Of a stretch of DNA of 64,000 nt, positions 27,150 through 39,183 are shown one piece after another. The stretch is from Syngnathus acus (taxonomy: Eukaryota; Chordata; Actinopteri; Syngnathiformes; Syngnathidae), in NCBI RefSeq assembly GCF_901709675.1, contig NC_051105.1:6687104-6751103 (forward strand), read 5' to 3'. The first letter of the stretch is position 1, and each line of letters begins with the position of its first letter. The notes beneath the pieces were generated by a model. The model saw only the letters and a program-made list of their open reading frames with translations. It was not told where the DNA came from and made no database searches. The translations under genes were made by a program, and so were the position numbers.

Positions 27150-30100
27150 TCAGGAGCCAGCAACAATGCAGCTCCTGCATTTGTACAACTTGGGGTCATG
27201 GGTGCGGATGTGATTCCGTACATTCCTCAGTCGGAAGAAGGTCTTGCTGCAAAGCTTCGGAGCAAAAGGTGGTCAGACAACATAATCAAATGCAAAAAAT
27301 ATATACTGTCTAGACTATAACTGCAACTTCAGCCTGTCGAACAGTATATCATCTCTAATGTCTGTAGTCTTCTAATAAAAGCAAACACCGTCGAGGATGG
27401 AGAGAGTCAGTACTTACCAGACACGGCCAGTGCTTGCCCTCGATGTGCCGCAGGCGATGCAAGATCAGAGCATCGCAGTCCTGGTGGGAGGTGGAGCATT
27501 GCACGCAAGAATGGGCCGCCTTGGGGGCTTTCGGGGCCTGGCTGCGCGGGCCCCGCAGCTGCTTTAGCCTTGCCCGGTGAACAGAGTCCAAGACGACACA
27601 GCCCCTGCTGCTCAAGGGGATCTCGGTAGGCTCTTGCTGATGGGTTCCAAAAAGAAAACAGGGAAAGAAGCTTGAATGCAATATTCACTATGTACAGTAG
27701 CGTACACAAAAATAAGAGACAACTACATCGAGCCATTACTCCAATCATGCGTTAACACTTGAGAGGCTGTGAGAGGGATGCAGTTCTTTTAAGGCTTTTC
27801 GAATGGTTCAATAAGCAAGACCTGTCATTATGAACTATTGGCCACCCCCTTCACCTACCTTTGGTATGACAGGTGTAGCCTTTGTCCTTTTGGATCTGGC
27901 CGAAGGAGTCTTAGGTCGAGAGTTAGCCCTAGGTCTTTGAACCCTGTTCTGGCTCACACTCGTCTCCTCCCTCTCCCTCTTCACCACTGCCAAGGTGGGT
28001 GGTGGTCCTCTGGCTCTCAGTGCCCTGTGGTTGGACTGACCCGTTCCAAATTTTTCGTTGACTTGTGACACGGAGCGTGTCCAACAGATATCCACGCTCT
28101 CTTCCTCTTTCTTGATTCCCACCATGGGCGCCCCGGCCGGCCGACAGAAGCTGAACAAAAAGCCAGAGTCCAGCAGTTTGATGGGAGGCTTGCTCTGGCG
28201 CTTACCCAGGTCTGGGGAGGGCGGATCCAAGAAAGGTCCGCCGACTGGCACGGGATCTGCCGGTTCCTCTTTGATCACTTTGTATAAAGGGTGGTTGTAG
28301 ATGGCTGGGGGAGGAGAGTTCTCTGAAAACTGGAACCCGCCAGGTGGATCGACCTTTATTTGACTCCCTGTGTCGTCCATCTCCTCCCTCAACACTTTCC
28401 TGGGCCGACCCCGGGGCTTCCTCTCCCCTCTTGCGCTGCCCCGCCTGGGCTTGGCTTTTGTCCCCGGACGGCTGGTGTTGTAGCGCAGTGTCTTGACCGC
28501 CTCGACGGTGATGTTGCTCCTGGCCTGTGTTCTCTGAGAGGGTTGATTGACTGACGCGAGAGAGAGACCTGAGACCGAGTATTCGGCTGGTTCTGATTTG
28601 ATCCTGACTTTGTTCGCCGCTGGAGTTTTGCTGGCCGCACGGCGCAGGGACTGCTGGACTGGAGGATGGACACTAGCACGGTTCCTCACAGATCGTCTGA
28701 GCTCTCTACCACTGAAGCCAGGCTGGCAGTTCGCTCGGAACATATCAGGTAAGACTCCTTTACTTCGCATGCTTCTGTCGCTAGGAGGGACTTGTTTGTT
28801 AGGATTACGTCTTTTTGAAATTGCTTCAGTGACAGGTGGGACGCCAGATTTGGTCTTCCCACCCTTGTTGAGTAGGAGATTGTTCACAGGGTCGCAGAGG
28901 GGAAGAGAAAGCGTCACAGGCCTGTATGGTAGCACTGGCGGAGCGGGGCGGGGATTCCGTCGCTTGGTCAGAGAGTAGTTGTTGGCTTTAAGCTTCCTGA
29001 GTCGTTTCTTCTGCCGCCAACCAATCAGATCTTCCGGCCGAGGGAGAAGGACTGTCCTCTGGAGGCCGAGAACCATCATCAGTTTGTACTTCTCCTGGGC
29101 TCTTGCATAGTCCTCCTCGTCCACTCCCAACTCTTCCACTTCCTGCTTCACCCTGACGGGGCTGCAAACCGGACTGGACCTGGGGGCTCCCGACTTCCGG
29201 TTTTGTCGAGGGCTTTCAGGCATAGGCAGTGTTCTCTGAACCTCCTGAGCAGCACCGGGACTTGATCGGAGAAGACGAGTGTTGGATGGAGATATGGCTG
29301 AGTAATTTTTGGATTGTGGGGTGCCAACATTTCTGGATACGACAATTTTCTTAGAGGAAGGAGATTTGAAGTCCATGAGCTTCATCCGGTGTGAAGGACT
29401 CATGGGGAGCCCGTTATGAACTTTGGCATTTGGTGTCCTGCACACATTGCAACTTGGACCTACCTCCAAAGACTCATCAGATGGCTCCAGTTTTAAGTGG
29501 AAGCTGCCATTGTTATCCTCTAATTCTCTTTTCCTTTTGGTTTCTATCTGTTGGTGATGGCGCTGACTGCAAACGTCGCCATAGCCCAATTTTAAGTCCC
29601 GGCTAGGATGAACAATGTTGCGGTGGTTCTCTTTCATTAGAGCAGAGCAGGCCTCCACAGCAGGCCACATGCCGAGGTGGCGGGCCATGGTGATGACTTC
29701 GGGAAGGTCCTCCCGGCGCACACACAACGTGGAGGAGTAGGAGAAGTCCAGGAGAGACAAAAGACTGTCCTCGCTGAAGCCTGTGAGCAGGAGACAGACC
29801 TGTTAGTTAGGTACGAGCAGTCAGCGCTGATTGGTGAGCACTTAGCGGAAACAGGGAGCTAATAACAGCAAAAACATTGAAAAGTGCTCTAAGCCACTTG
29901 CTCCTTTATGACCTCACCTCATGCTAACATTCAAGAGATGGCGCCCCAAGGTATAAGATGAAAGTGAGCCTTTTCTTCCAAAATAAATGGACGCAATATT
30001 TTGAACAGCTAAAAGAATGGTCCATTTGGGCTGAATTGAGTTTGAACGGTTTGCAAAGGGTGGGTAAATCAAATAGACTGTGAACTATGCTTATTCCAAA

Positions 30101-32122
30101 GTATGACATTTTTGACAGCTTTGATGACATCGCGAGCTCTGTGAAAATGTCATTTTACTTTGTAAGATTGTTACACGCTGAGGAAGATTAACGATGCTTT
30201 ATCAATTTATCATAGGAAGCGACGATAACATATATGTGATGCAGAAATCTTAATTTGGGGAGGATTGAGTAAAATGTCTCATTTTTGTGCTCATTTTTGG
30301 TCCTGGGTCAGAGCTAATCTTTTTTTATTTCGGGTATTTTAGATGCTTTTGCACGCAATTCTATTTTGTAGGCTCACTTTTACACATAACACTGGTCTGC
30401 AACCCCAAAAAAAAATCTCAATGTGTTTTTCAGAATGAAGACAAATGGGATGTTTTTATGAAATACTTAACTGTAAATCAAACAACACAACATATGCTGA
30501 TGTTGACCTACCAGTGAGATCTATGTCTGCCTTCATAGTGGAATCCATCTCGGTAAAGATTTCCTGGAAGTGGTCGCTGACGGCTGCCAGCACGGCTCTG
30601 TGCGCGGCGTAGGACTGCCCGTTAGTACGCAGAGTGATGTCACAGAACATCCCCGCCTCCCTCTGACTCCTCAGCTTGTTGAGCATGTCAGAGCTGTGCG
30701 ACGCCATCGTCTTCGTGACGCATCCTCGGCTGCCGAGCTCCTACAGGATAGGCGGATTTTAAGAGGATAAAAAAAAAAAACCAGGGTTAGACTGTAGAAA
30801 TGAGGTGGAAAAGGTGATGTCAGGGACATCCAAGTTGGACAGAAAATGAGAGCACGCAAGTATGAACCCAAACTGTGTCAGAAAAAAAGAAAGGGAACAC
30901 TTATGACATAAGAAACAAACATTTTGCATTCCCCACCCCCCTCAAAACTGCAATCCTTACTCACCTCTCTCTTTTTGTGTTGCTGGCTCTGACACTCAGA
31001 ACAGTCCAGAACAAAGTCTCTGATGTGGAAGTACATCTCTGTAACAACAATAATGGACAAGATTTTTTTTTCTTCTTCTTGAGGTTGGTCCACAGCTTCT
31101 AACACGTCTCATTTAAAGGGTAAAAAAAAATTACACATCCCCCCGAGAATTATCATATGCAGTTTTGCAATCTACAATTGCTATAAACAGAAACAGTGAC
31201 TATGATCTCATCAGCAAACGGAGACAAGAATAGTGGATGACACTTCAATGGGCTCTTTTAGAAAATACTTTTTTCCCTGCTTTTCCAGTTTCAAATATGT
31301 GATAAGATGCCAATTGGGTCACTTTATTTAGCTACAAAGAGAAAATATTCATACCGCGCAGTTTTACTCTCATAGCAAACTACAGAGGCCATTATCCACC
31401 AAGGTGACCCATGGGTGAGTCCAAACAGGGAGCAGTTCTGGGTTCGAATCTCAGCATACACCTTAGTCATCCATCTATCAAAGTTGACCATTTGGTTATA
31501 AAGTTTGCCGGACTGTTCTGAGGTTTGAGGTTCGACCCTTGGCTCCGACCTTCTTGTGAGGGTTTTCGCCAGTGCTTCAGATGCCCATAAGTGTTCATGT
31601 GAGTGCGAATGGTTGTAGTCCCCTTGCTATTGACTGGCAACTGGTCCTGGGAGAATCCTACTGGTACTATTGAAAATGGATGGATGGATCTGGTCTGTGT
31701 CAAAACAAGTGTACCTTTCTCCATCTACAATTTGTGTGATTCCTACGCTCATTCTGTACTTCTTCCTTTATAAAATGACTTATTAAGCTTTGTGAAACGT
31801 CAAGAAAGGCTGTGATTTTTTAAAAAAAATATGCAAAGGTTGTTAAGATGACGTTCTTACCCTCCCACCAGTAGTTCTCGGCCACGCATTTGTATGTCTC
31901 CTCCAGGGAGAGGTGATGCTTGCCGGATGGTCGCCGGTGAAAGGTAGCAACCGTCTCCAGTCTCCGGTCCTCATCCAAAACCTCCCGGTAGTTTAGGAAA
32001 CCCTTCTCCAGCTTCTTTCGGTAGAGCAGTCCGTCGATCCACTCGAAGTTCGACGACCGGCTCCTTTCGCCGGCAAGACTCGACCACGGCTTGAGGGGGC
32101 AAGTCGACCCCTTAACGGCCAT
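27150..32122 (-). CDS. HHCC-BTB-C2H2 zinc finger protein (ZBTB11-like architecture)
   Basis: Coding exons (minus): 32122-31861, 31038-30965, 30740-30512, 29780-27859, 27636-27418, 27254-27150. All junctions are GT-AG and in phase, giving 936 residues. Residues 62-103 form an integrase-type HHCC zinc-binding domain (H62, H69 or H70, C100, C103, with ENYWW between). Residues 124-240 form a BTB domain (MFCDITLRTNGQSYAAHRAV, then LLDFSYSSTL, ITMARHLGMW). The single 1.9 kb exon encodes a long basic, proline- and serine-rich region (LIGWRQKKRLRKLKANN). Two C2H2 fingers follow (C873, C876, H889, H893; C901, C904, H917, H921), then a lone CRSC near the end. The second finger is split by the last intron. 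HHCC plus BTB at the N terminus is the known layout of ZBTB11, but that protein has about twelve fingers. This one is either a divergent relative or a fish-specific gene. A nuclear DNA-binding transcription regulator is inferred. Met124 could start a BTB-only isoform. Confidence 0.88.
31383..31690 (+). repeat. Teleost dispersed repeat, nearly full copy in intron 1 of the HHCC-BTB gene
   Basis: The copy shows 'gttctgggttcgaatctc', 'cggactgttctgaggtttga', 'gtgttcatgtgagtgcgaat', 'ggcaactggtcctgggag' and the 'gaaaatggatggatgga' tail in order. It lies in the intron between exons 31861 and 31038 and does not touch a splice site. It is diverged, so it is an old insertion. Confidence 0.7.
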
Positions 32123-33433
32123 CGTGACTTGTTATATACCCTGATAGCTCGGATGGAACTTTGCCCCTGTTTTGAGGAGAAAAGTCCCTCAAGTCCAACT
32201 TAACACACTTTGACACCCTGATGCCACATCAGTTGTCTATTGGTAAATAGTATTAGAATATCTCTCTTACATAAATATTAGTGGCGAAAGTGCCAAACGA
32301 CAAAATTTTAGTAGATGCTCCTGATTTGGAACCTCGATGTCATCACGGGCATCCTTCGTCCTCGTCCAAACATCAAATATTTATATGGCTATAGTTCATA
32401 TTAAACGTTATGGTCACATTGTCATTGTTGTTGTGACGTTCAAACGGCGACACACTTGTTTTGGGGGACTGTTCGCTCGAGTGGAGACAACAATTGCAGC
32501 CCAGGAGGGGGAATCGCGCCAATAACGCCAAGTGATGTAAAGTCAGCCGCCTCGCTAGACCCCCGGCCGTTAGCAAGCTTTCCCTACGGGCAGCGTTCCG
32601 CGTTGCATCTACCTCAGGTGATCGGGAGTGGCCCTCGGGACGGAATCACAGCGGACGGCGTTAACTTGAGATTTGTTTCGACCAACTCGAGTCGGAAGCA
32701 ACATGATGACGCAGCTATCAGCTCACCATCGCTACCTCCAACGACCTAAAAAAAAAGCGAGGTTGCCCTGCGCTATCGGCGCTCTCTAATGTTACAAATA
32801 GTCACCTGGCCTCGCCGAAAAGCGTGCCAACAAGACCGTGTAACACAGATGCGAGTTCATACCGCTCCGGTTGCGGCAAAATCCAATCCGGTGGTCATAG
32901 AATCCAAAATTTAAACTCGCAACCTTCTGTTTGTTGCTAATCACCCTAAAGGAGCCAACTCCTCCCCGCCTTCACACAGTGCACATAACCGTTAAAGAGC
33001 CCGAATGAGCTCGATTATGATTGGCTGATCGACATGTCAATCCTTTTATTTCCGTCCCCCCTGTGAATCAAGTTCGGTTGACCGATATCAACATCATTTG
33101 GGTGACTCAAAAAAAGCTTAGTTTAACGTTTAACAAATGTTTTTACAGTGTATATTTCACTGCTTTTAGTTTAGGGTTGAAGAATTCTCAAAGGTAAATG
33201 GGTGGATAAACGGAACATTCTTAAGCAAAAAAAAAAAAAAAAATCTAATTTGGTTTGGCTTTGTTCTGTTCTGAATGAAGAAATGTATTTCAATAAACAT
33301 TAAACCTCTGACTATAAAAAATCTTTTACATTACAATTTTAGAGCTCAAACCCCATTCGCCAAAGCTAATCAGCAAGATAAGACTGAGGAAATATAGCAT
33401 TATCAAAGTTAACAGCACTAAATCAAGTGCTAT
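32123..33433. other. Intergenic: upstream region of the HHCC-BTB gene
   Basis: Between the HHCC-BTB start codon and the chaf1b 3' end. The first 900 bp are GC-rich, with CG dinucleotides and short unique blocks, as expected for a promoter of the minus-strand gene. No extra gene is recognised. An A-run lies at about 33227-33242. Confidence 0.5.
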
Positions 33434-33439
33434 TTTATT
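33434..33439 (-). terminator. Probable chaf1b polyadenylation signal
   Basis: AATAAA on the minus strand, about 260 bp after the chaf1b stop codon. Position is plausible for a short 3' untranslated region. Confidence 0.45.
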
Positions 33440-33694
33440 ACTGCAAGTTTTTTACTGACACCATTCAGAATTTAAAGATCCAAATGTTTTGCGCTAATTG
33501 ATTACATCACACAGCAACTAATTATCATACAATACTTCTTAAAGTCATTCATGCAAAGTATTTACGATAACATTTGAATACATCATGCATGAAGGCGTTA
33601 TTACCCTCTCAATCACAATGCTGCTGTGGTATAACACACAAGAGGATTATTTGATCACGAAGGTAGAGACAGTCGTGCTTAGATCATGGCAGCA

Positions 33695-36600
33695 CTAAGG
33701 CTGAATGACGCTGCTTGGCGCAGTGATGTTGTCGTCCGTCTTGGGTCGCTTGGACTCCGGAGGCTGGCAAAGGGGATCGGTGGGAGGAGAAGGGCGTCCT
33801 GAAGAAGGTAAATGAAAAAAGAAAGACGAGAATGACACGGGACTATTCTAATTAATTATTTAAAAGAAGCTTCCAAAAGCAGAAGCAAAAAAGGGAAGAG
33901 GTGGCCATACTGTAACGCACACTGACCATGTTTAGCTTTCTCAGTTGACGCAGGAGAACTGAAGACCAAACTGGACGAATGCAACCCGACAGGAGTCAAA
34001 GAAACTCGCCTGGAAACAAAGAGAAATAAATCAGTTGCAGAAAGTCCATTAATCATCTATTCATCGTGTTGTTCACTTATTTACTGTCCAGCCATAAAAC
34101 TATCAACAGTCAGCTGAGATAGAGCCATTCCAAGCCAGACATTTAAATACAAAAGCTCGCACAGACCCTCCATTGTCTGTCAGGATCCAGAGTGATTATT
34201 TGATAATCAACAGGGGGTCCAACGAACACCCTAAAACCAGACAAGGCTTTTGTTCTGAGCTGAGCACAACCAAAACAAAGCAATTGATGTCAAGGCTTCC
34301 TATTTTGACAACACTGACTACCATTTCAGACATTTTACAATCATTTCCACGCGTATTTACGATGTAGAGAAAGTGAGAATTTTATGCTTCAATGCCGAGT
34401 AAAATAAACCACGAGTGACAATGTTTACTCTGCGCCAGATTATTCGTCCTTCCCATTCAAAATCCAGAGACTTGTCGAATTGTACCAAACTTTGAATATT
34501 TATTGTAACTTGCAAAATTTGGCGTAATCTGATTAATTTTTCCCCTCAATATCGAGGGGGGAGCATGTAATCTGTGTAGATTTTTTCTTTTGTACACTTG
34601 TTGATGCATTACATCATACTATGTTGTTGTTAATATTTTGATTCCCTCATTTTGCCACAATGACAAAATCTCATAGTGTGATGCTCTACACCCAAACCTC
34701 CACAGTTGAAGTAATAATCCATGTATTGTAGACCTTAATATATTAATATATATAATATATATATTTTTAAAATTGACATGGTGTGCCATATTTTTGTTTG
34801 TTCACTTCTGTTAACAGTTCAGCCTTGGCAGATGTCTGCCCTATCATTATGATGAGGCAGATGTACTAAATCCCATTAGATTGTGCTGGACTACCTCATG
34901 TAGCAAATATAGCTTTCTGCAATACTGTATTTCTTCATCTTTTCATGGCTGTAAATGATTGAGGGCAACTTAATAGAATAAGATGGCAGACTCAGTTTCC
35001 CACTTATATTTACCTTGGAGTGGGTCCTTTAGACGCTATGGTACCTTTGGGAGTGGTGGGCAAATTGGTGCTGTTGAAGACTTTGGGTGTTGTGGGAGCG
35101 AGCGGGGTGAGGCGGGGGCCCTTCCGGGAGCTGGGTGTGAGTGTGTTGACGCGGGGTTGGGGAGTTGGGGGTGCACTCGTGGTTGCGGACGTTGGAGGAG
35201 TAGAGGGAGGTGTGTTTTTTAGAATGGAGGGCTTCCCCCAGGCCTCCAGTGTATTGAGGGTGATCTTTCGAGGCTGAGGCTTGGACTTTGTCTTCGACTC
35301 ATCTGGGGTTGTGCCGCCGTCTCCTCCCGGGGTGACGTGGGATGTGGGAGTGGAAGCCGAGCTTGGCGGCTGGGGCACGGGGGATGAGGTTCGAGCTGCT
35401 GGTGTCTTTTTGCTCTTTTTCTCAGCAGCACTGGTAGGTGTGAAAACTTCCAGAGTGGGGGGCTCCTTCAGTGGAGTTCCCAGCTCCCCTGGAGAGAAGG
35501 ACAGGAAGGAGCAGTAGCCATCTGTGGAAGACACTGCCAGGAAGGAACCATCTCGAGACCTGAGACATAATGGAAGCAACTCATAGAGTCACAGACTGAA
35601 TACACATTGCCCTTTTCAGCGATCATTACATAATATTTTCTACTAAAATGTGATTTCCATACAAAACAAAAGTAATCATGATGAGTATTTCCCATAATCG
35701 CCCAGACCCTAATGAAGAGACTCAATAATTCGGCCCTAGCAGTGTCTTAACAGCTCACTTTACACCAAAATAGAAAAGAAACGAAGACAGATGTTCGGAT
35801 TATTATGGAGAAGATAGTTCCATTACCATGTAAGGTCACTGAGTGTGTGGTAATGAATGTTGGACACCAGGCCAAACGGGAGTGCCTGTTGCGTGTCGTA
35901 CAGAAAAATGGAGTCCTCGGATGCCACGGCAAACACCATACGGTAAGGGAGATTGAACAGATTAGGAAGGGGCTCGGTTGAACCGTCTGTGATGGGAAGA
36001 CAGAGAAACATTTAGAAGACAAAATGGGAGATAGAAGAGAAATCAAAATTTAAAGTGACAGGTGTTCTTACCTTCTGCCTTCTTGGTTCTCAGCTCAAAG
36101 TAGACTGGACAACAGCGCACAGCCAGTGTGGCTTTCGTTGGACATGGCAAGTGAGCAACTGGTCTAAACAACAATGAATTCATGTACATTAGATATCAAA
36201 CAGATGCTTGTAACTATCTCAATTAGTGCATTTTACCTCTTGAGGCTCTTCCTGGAAAAAATGTAGGTAGTATTTGTGATGGTTTCCCCGACCTCCACAC
36301 ATCCGGCTGAGGAGGGCAGGACAGTGAGAATATTTCTGTTAACACCTCAAATCAAATCTCTCAAAATAACAATAATAACTATTACAATAACAATTGTGAC
36401 AATTTTCCATAGAACTACCTGGAGCGAGTAAGAAGGTGCCATCTGGTGTGAAGCAAAGACGCCGGAAAAAAGACCTCATACTGTCGTCATGGAAAATACG
36501 GTGCTGCTTGGCCTGCAACAATATGAACAAAACAATGTTACACGTGATGGGCAAATGTATCTGATAAAGTCGCACTTTGGACAAATTACGGTGTATCAAA

Positions 36601-38337
36601 CAAATGAAATTATACAAACACATTTCAGTAGGTAACTAACACATCAGGTGACAAAAACATGTGTGTGTACTAACCTCTCCATCTGCAGGTGAGGCCGAGC
36701 TCATTTTGCTTACACAGAAGGCTTTCTTCTTTGTGTGAGTGCTGTACACACGCATGACTCTGAAAAGGAGGAATATCAAAACATTTTAAAGGCTGTCAAT
36801 TCATTGGACCAAACGCTTTTGAAGTGTTTGTGGGTAATGATGGCTACCTGTCACAACTGAGAGTGGCAACATACTGCCCCAATGGATCCCAAGTGACACC
36901 CTGCACATAGCTCTTATGGTCATTCAGAATACATAGTTTTTGTCCTGAAAGACAAAAATTGACAAATGACAATTTTGACACAAATTAATTTCGATACAAA
37001 ATTGATTTGGATGTTTTCGCAGCAAACCTTTGTTGATGTCCCACATGATCGCCGTGTTGTCTACCGACCCAGACACCATGCAGTTTCCGTCGCGAGTCCA
37101 GCAGATGTCATACACATCCTCAATGTGTCCCCTAAAAACACCGTGCACAAAGCTAAGCTAGAAAAATCAACATACAGTGACATTGTGCTCTTTCCTGATT
37201 ATTTTTGGTTTGCCACATTTTGGGTGGCTGTAGGGTTGAAATGCATACAAAGCAGCACTTTCAGCCTTGCTGGGAATGAATGCCATTATTGTTGTTATGT
37301 ACCTCAGTGTCCTGACAACAGACCAGCTCTCTTTGTTTAACTGAGAGTCTTCTTCCTCTTGGAACACTGGTGCCTGTTCCGGCTCCTTGTTGTCATTGAG
37401 CTTCCACAACAGAACGGCTGCGTCTGAACCAAGCCACAAACAGATTGAGGTTATTTGCTAATACAATAGAACTTCCGATTGTGAGCAATGTTGATTTCAT
37501 TTTTCACAATAATATCTTCCTTGACGACAACGAAAACTAAAAAAAAAAAACAGATGCATGATGACAAAAACAATGACAATTTCATCAACATACAAAATCT
37601 ATTACAACGATTGATAGCTGATCTATTCAGATAGGTAGTTATTTTATGCTTGTGTTAACATAATTCAAGACTTGAGCCAGAGAAACAATCACTCCTTTAA
37701 AATTAAAAAGACACTTCTTGCTCTGGATGTTTGTTACATCGGTGGACATGCAAATTCATGCAATAGACATACCATCTCCTCCTGAGGCCAGAAGCTCTCC
37801 ACTGGGGCTAAAGCGGACCACATTGACAGCCTTTGTGTGTCTGGCTAGATTAGACAGAAATTCCACCACCGCTTTTCCATCTGGGCCCATGTCGACTCTC
37901 CATAACTGCAAAAGTAAATAACAATAAGTATGGTGTTGCGGTGTTCCAGTCTTTGGGACACAAGACAAATATGTACTGTGACGATGGATATCTCCGTCAT
38001 ATTGAATATTTTAACATTTTGCACGATAGAAATACTAGCCAAAATTAAAGCTGACACATTCTAAACATTATGTGGGACTCCCCTCCTATACTTCACATCC
38101 AAACTAGTTGAAAAGGGCACCTTGTTTAGTATCTTAGCAAAATAAGAAAATATAAGATGAGGACTATAAGGCCCAGTCTTTGTAGAAAAGGTTAACCTGT
38201 CCAGCACTCACCCTGACTGTGGTGTCGACGCCAGCCGTGGCCAAACGATGAGAGCGTCCATCGGAGCTGTGCTGGAAGTCCAGACTGTAGACCGGCTCTT
38301 TGTTGTGCCAGGCGATCTCACAAGTAACAACCTTCAT
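33695..38337 (-). CDS. chaf1b: Chromatin assembly factor 1 subunit B (p60)
   Basis: CHAF1B is the WD40 subunit of CAF-1, which deposits H3-H4 on newly replicated DNA in the nucleus. Coding exons (minus): 38337-38212, 37905-37773, 37423-37303, 37131-37028, 36944-36848, 36759-36675, 36512-36419, 36306-36237, 36163-36072, 35986-35827, 35559-35014, 34009-33927, 33798-33695. All are GT-AG and in phase, giving 604 residues (human protein 559). The start [20 protein letters not shown] matches the family. WD repeats fill residues 1 to about 390 ([50 protein letters not shown]). The tail is rich in proline, serine and threonine and carries [13 protein letters not shown] near residue 458, the ASF1-binding B-domain motif. 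The C terminus has a conserved [10 protein letters not shown] block. The extra length is in the disordered tail. No frame breaks are seen. Confidence 0.97.
34737..34771. repeat. AT-rich low-complexity tract in a chaf1b intron
   Basis: A run of TA and AT units within the intron between 35014 and 34009. Confidence 0.7.
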
Positions 38338-38589
38338 CTTGTTTCAATGCAGCACCGACCTTCGAGGGAAGCCATTTTAGAGACATTTCTTTCATTACTG
38401 TTTTATAAAGACAACCAATGGCTAATAAAAGCCGGCGGCGACTTAAGCAAGAAAAAGATCTTACATTCGACCATTTAAATTAAACTAAGACCTGGATGAA
38501 TGAGCACTTTATGACAATTCGCATACACGTACTGAAATGAATAAAAACAACGTTTTAATGGGGTTTCTCGGTAGAGTTGGGTATTTTAC

Positions 38590-38690
38590 CTTTGCTGTCG
38601 TCCCGCTGAAGAATCTGAACAACTTCCCGCGTTTAGGCCGGTTCAAAACTTCCGGTCCAGTGCTCATCGGTGATTGGACAGAAATGCGGA
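38590..38690 (-). promoter_or_regulatory. chaf1b promoter region with CCAAT and E2F-like sites
   Basis: Upstream of the minus-strand start codon there is a CCAAT box (ATTGG on the plus strand, 38673-38677) and an E2F-like TTCCCGCG (38624-38631). A donor-like CAGCAAAG then GTAAAA follows, after 38590, which may end a noncoding first exon. CHAF1B is known to be cell-cycle regulated, so an E2F site fits. Functional use is inferred. Confidence 0.45.
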
Positions 38691-39183
38691 AAAGGCGGGG
38701 TTGGGGGAGCTGAACCAACCCACTCACGATGCGAGTTACACCCACGGACTTAACAGTTCCTGTTTCTTTATTTTTATTTTTATTATGGTTCATAATTAAT
38801 TGTACTTCGATATATTTCTGCATATTTCAGATATCATCATCAATTTACCAGTGGCGGTAACACGGATAATATAGAATGACTCACAAAACACTGCAGAACC
38901 GTGGTTTAATGTCATTAAATATGCCACTTTACATATGGCAGTCCTGGAAACAAAAATGTATGACATGGTTTCTGGTCATAAATAAAAAATGTTTTAAATA
39001 ATAGTATCAAACATGTCACCGGGAAAATATAGCAACATTTCTCAAAACAAAGAACTCTAACAGAAGCAGCTACTTATTCATGAGCCCAAAATTTGTCAGC
39101 GTAAAAGTGAGACAGAGTTTCTTCTCTTAAGTCAATTAACTGACTGTTAAGAATACCATGGATGATTGTTAACTGATCATGTT

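Noticed and set aside
32133-32140. TATATAA just upstream of the HHCC-BTB start codon
   Set aside because: It lies only about 12 bp before the ATG, too close to be the promoter TATA box of that transcript.
35010-35277. Plus-strand glycine/valine-rich frames over the chaf1b tail exon
   Set aside because: These are antisense shadows of the proline/threonine-rich chaf1b C-terminal region.
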